NCBI GenBank assembly: GCA_046496815.1
Contig: JAWOGN010000177.1
Coordinates: 1 to 14,836, forward strand
Length of the DNA: 14,836 bases
From: JAWOGN01 sp046496815
Lineage (GTDB): Bacteria > Desulfobacterota > DSM-4660 > Desulfatiglandales > Desulfatiglandaceae
Reading direction: 5' to 3'
In this document: piece after piece, positions 12,984 to 14,836 of the stretch
Layout of the letters: every line of letters starts with the position of its first letter
Position numbering within the stretch: the first letter of the stretch is position 1
Notes under the pieces: model-generated
Seen by the model: only the letters and a program-made list of their open reading frames with translations
Told to the model about the DNA's origin: nothing
Database searches by the model: none
Position numbers and translations under genes: made by a program

Positions 12984-13916
12984 ATGAACACCATCACTCT
13001 TCAGTCCAAATTTTCCGGATCCCTGGTGGGGAGTGCGCTCGGAGATGCCATCGGGGAAATAGCCTTCCTGTATCCTCATCAAGATGGTTTGCGTTCCCAA
13101 TTGGGCCGCCTGTCCAGGCTCTCTTACACGGACGACACGGCAATGGCCATCGGTCTGGCCGAATCCATCGTGGAGATCGGAGGCATTGATCCCGAACATC
13201 TGGGCAGGACATTCAGCGAAAATTTTGAACGAGAGCCTTGGCGGGGTTATGCATCCGGCCCACCGACCATTTTTTCCATGGTCAAGCAAACGGGTATCAC
13301 GTATTCAGAGGCGGCGAGGCGTCTTTTCAGGGGAGAGGGTTCTTTCGGAAACGGCGCGGCCATGAGAGTGGCGCCCGTCGGTCTTTATTTTCATGCATCT
13401 GCGGCACTTTATGATCATGTTTATGCAGCCTCGCAGGTTACCCATGCCCATCCCGTGGGAATGGACGGCGCAGCCGTTCAGGCTTCTGCCGTCGCACAGG
13501 CCGTAACGCTTGACCCGAAAGAAGACTTCCAGATGGAACTTATGATTCAGCATCTGAATGAGATTCCCAGAACACGTGAGGTTAAGGAAAAAATGGCGCT
13601 GGTTCAAGATCTGACGGCTGAGGGTGCGGTCCCCGGTATTGCGGCGGACCGGATCGGCAGGACTGTCGCCGTGCATGAGTCCATGCCGTTTGCCGTCTAC
13701 TCTTTCCTGCGCAATGCCTCCTCTTTCGAGGAGTGCCTCTTTTGCGCTGTTTTGAATGGCGGGGATCGAGATACCCTTGGTGCCATGGCAGGCGCGATCT
13801 CGGGCGCCTATTTGGGTTTGGAAGCTATCCAGGAGTCCTGGCGTCGAAAGTTGGAAAATCGCGCTTACATCGAACAACTGGCATTCAAACTGGCGGAGAT
13901 GGCAGTGAAAGCTTAA
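12984..13916 (+). CDS. ADP-ribosylglycohydrolase (DraG/ARH family)
   Basis: A 310-residue complete member of the ADP-ribosylglycohydrolase family, which removes ADP-ribose from proteins or other acceptors with a two-metal (Mg/Mn) centre. Motifs are the N-terminal GSALGDAIGE (16-25), the metal-binding TDDT (49-52), FGNGAAMRVAPVG (121-133), THAHP (153-157), and the C-terminal metal motif GGDRDTLGAMAGAISGAYLG (259-278) with Asp261 and Asp263. All expected metal ligands are therefore present. The ATG at 12984 has AAGGGGG five bases upstream and starts just before the first conserved helix. No DraT-type transferase or nitrogenase gene is nearby, so nitrogenase regulation is not supported; removal of ADP-ribose from another protein, from nucleic acid or from a small molecule remains open. 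It lies 97 bases after the SCP2 gene. Confidence 0.92.
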   Translation: MNTITLQSKFSGSLVGSALGDAIGEIAFLYPHQDGLRSQLGRLSRLSYTDDTAMAIGLAESIVEIGGIDPEHLGRTFSENFEREPWRGYASGPPTIFSMVKQTGITYSEAARRLFRGEGSFGNGAAMRVAPVGLYFHASAALYDHVYAASQVTHAHPVGMDGAAVQASAVAQAVTLDPKEDFQMELMIQHLNEIPRTREVKEKMALVQDLTAEGAVPGIAADRIGRTVAVHESMPFAVYSFLRNASSFEECLFCAVLNGGDRDTLGAMAGAISGAYLGLEAIQESWRRKLENRAYIEQLAFKLAEMAVKA

Positions 13917-14070
13917 GCGGCTGTCGGAAAACGTCCATCTGTTGTGTGATCCGGATCCTTGGATACTGCCGCGTGTTTGAATGTATGCCGCATGCCTCAG
14001 GGCACGCACGCCCATCACCGATTCTGTCTATGGTAGGAGACTCAAGTCATCTGCAAAATGGAGGGCACAC

Positions 14071-14613
14071 ATGGCGGAGCTGATGGACATTATCAAGGAA
14101 AGACGCAGTATCCGAAGATATCAGGAAAAAGAGGTGCCGGAGGAGGCCCTAAACGAGGTCCTTGAATCGGTAAAATGGTCTCCGTCCTGGGCGAACACCC
14201 AGTGCTGGGAGGTGATCGTCGTAAAGGATAACGCCACAAAAGAAAAACTACACGAAACCTTAAGTAAGACGAACCCGGCGAGAAAGGCTGTGTTGCAAGC
14301 ACCCTTGGACCTTGTTCTTTGCGGGAAATTGAAAAGCTCGGGCTACTATAAGGGAGAAGTCACGACCAAACACGGAGACTGGTTTATGTATGATCTGGGT
14401 CTCGCCACGCAAAATCTATGTCTGGCCGCACATGCGTTGGGCCTGGGCACTGTGATTACCGGACTGTTTGATCACGACAAGGCGAAAGCCATTCTGGGTG
14501 TGTCCGAGGGGTTCGAAGTGGTCTCCATCATTCCACTGGGGTACCCCGCGAAAGGTACTGTAGCACCCAAACGCCGGGAGATCAGCGAGTTCACTCATTA
14601 CGAAAAATTCTGA
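14071..14613 (+). CDS. nitroreductase-family flavoprotein
   Basis: A 180-residue FMN-dependent nitroreductase-fold protein. The N-terminal ERRSIRRYQEKEVPEE (10-25) holds the arginines and serine that contact the FMN phosphate. SPSWANTQCWEVIVV (37-51) is the usual second FMN-binding segment, and LGLATQNLCLAAHALGLGTVITG (109-131) with IPLGYPAKG (154-162) completes the core. Members reduce nitroaromatics, quinones or enones with NAD(P)H, or act in specialised dehalogenation and cofactor reactions; the substrate cannot be told here. The ATG at 14071 is chosen for GGAGGG five bases upstream and agreement with family length. An upstream in-frame extension has no ribosome site. It is followed by a strong terminator, so it ends the rightward cluster. 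Confidence 0.93.
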   Translation: MAELMDIIKERRSIRRYQEKEVPEEALNEVLESVKWSPSWANTQCWEVIVVKDNATKEKLHETLSKTNPARKAVLQAPLDLVLCGKLKSSGYYKGEVTTKHGDWFMYDLGLATQNLCLAAHALGLGTVITGLFDHDKAKAILGVSEGFEVVSIIPLGYPAKGTVAPKRREISEFTHYEKF

Positions 14614-14641
14614 GAGATGTCAGAATGCGGATGGCGTTTAA

Positions 14642-14677
14642 AAAAACGGGGGAAGCCGGACGGCTTCCCCCGTTTTT
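14642..14677. terminator. bidirectional intrinsic terminator
   Basis: A perfect 17-base inverted repeat runs from 14642-14658 to 14661-14677. The GC-rich core GGGGGAAGCCG/CGGCTTCCCCC is bounded by an A-run on the left and a T-run on the right, so it works on either strand. It separates the nitroreductase gene from the convergent AOR-type gene at the right edge. Confidence 0.92.
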
Positions 14678-14711
14678 CAAATCGTCAAGGTGACATTCCA
14701 TTTGAAGACTC

Positions 14712-14836
14712 TTAGAAATTAAGAACCTGGTCCAGCTCCTCGGCCGGCACGTCGAAGACCGCCTTGTGAGGCGGCAGCGGCTCTTTTGTGAAGAAATCGG
14801 GCAGGCGATCATCCACCGAGGTGAGGCCCGCAGCCT
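14712..14836 (-). CDS. C-terminal fragment of a second AOR-family oxidoreductase (partial)
   Basis: Reading the - strand from the window edge gives an uninterrupted frame of about 41 codons to a TAA at 14714-14712, with no start inside the window. The peptide contains GLTSVDDRLPDFFTKEPLPPH (about 14836-14765), matching the conserved stretch near the end of AOR-family enzymes where a Gly-Leu/Phe-Thr, an Asp-Leu-Pro and a Glu-Pro-Leu-Pro follow each other. It ends VPAEELDQVLNF. The complete AOR in this window has a different ending, so this is a separate, divergent member. The convergent arrangement and the terminator at 14642-14677 fit a real gene end. Only the last residues are visible, so substrate class is unknown. 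Confidence 0.7.
   Translation of the reverse strand, partial: AAGLTSVDDRLPDFFTKEPLPPHKAVFDVPAEELDQVLNF

Noticed and set aside
12984..13916. ADP-ribosylglycohydrolase as nitrogenase regulator DraG
   Set aside because: The family assignment is sound, but no draT or nif gene is nearby, so the specific name and role are not supported.
14591..14812. 73-residue - strand reading frame with an internal ATG near the right edge
   Set aside because: It runs through the perfect terminator and lies out of frame with the AOR C-terminal peptide, which matches a known family and stays open to the edge.

Overview
The window looks like chromosome of a strictly anaerobic, metabolically versatile bacterium, most likely a sulfate-reducing or syntrophic deltaproteobacterium (Desulfobacterota). 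The evidence is one complete and one partial aldehyde:ferredoxin-oxidoreductase-type (tungsten/molybdopterin) enzyme, several multi-cluster ferredoxin-type proteins, an oxygen-sensitive radical-SAM enzyme, and moderate GC with Shine-Dalgarno-led genes. The taxonomic placement is inference from gene content only. No rRNA, tRNA, CRISPR array, insertion sequence or phage gene was seen.

Left part (1-3823, + strand): an AMP-forming (aryl) acyl-CoA ligase, a Tm-1-like/UPF0261 protein and a UbiX-type flavin prenyltransferase. Together they suggest processing of an aromatic or other carboxylic acid, but no UbiD decarboxylase is in view. UbiX ends tail to tail with the next gene, the two stop codons overlapping in a shared TTAA.

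Centre (3820-10300): this is the most interesting unit. An IclR-type regulator and a homologue of the ethanolamine-ammonia-lyase reactivase EutA run leftwards. A four-gene set runs rightwards: a NarI-like membrane protein with two [4Fe-4S] motifs, a small zinc-ribbon protein, an AOR-family oxidoreductase and a four-cluster ferredoxin, closed by a strong hairpin. The divergent region between them holds two sigma70-like promoters, TTGACA-N17-TAGAAT leftwards and TTGACA-N17-TATTTT rightwards. Each is followed 12-13 bases after its -10 box by a near-identical 16-bp palindrome GTTCA-N6-TGAAC. I read these as twin operators for the IclR protein, making both arms one regulon. A testable model is that a B12-dependent lyase kept active by the EutA homologue makes an aldehyde, and the AOR oxidises it, passing electrons through the ferredoxin to the membrane subunit.

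Right part (10340-14836): a MoaD/ThiS-like sulfur carrier (- strand), which could serve pterin cofactor synthesis for the AOR. Then, on the + strand, come a radical-SAM-like protein with an unusual cysteine arrangement, a one-domain SCP2 sterol/lipid-carrier protein, an ADP-ribosylglycohydrolase (DraG type) and a nitroreductase-family flavoprotein. A perfect bidirectional terminator follows. At the edge is the last part of a second AOR-family gene on the - strand, too short to be picked up as a start-to-stop reading frame.
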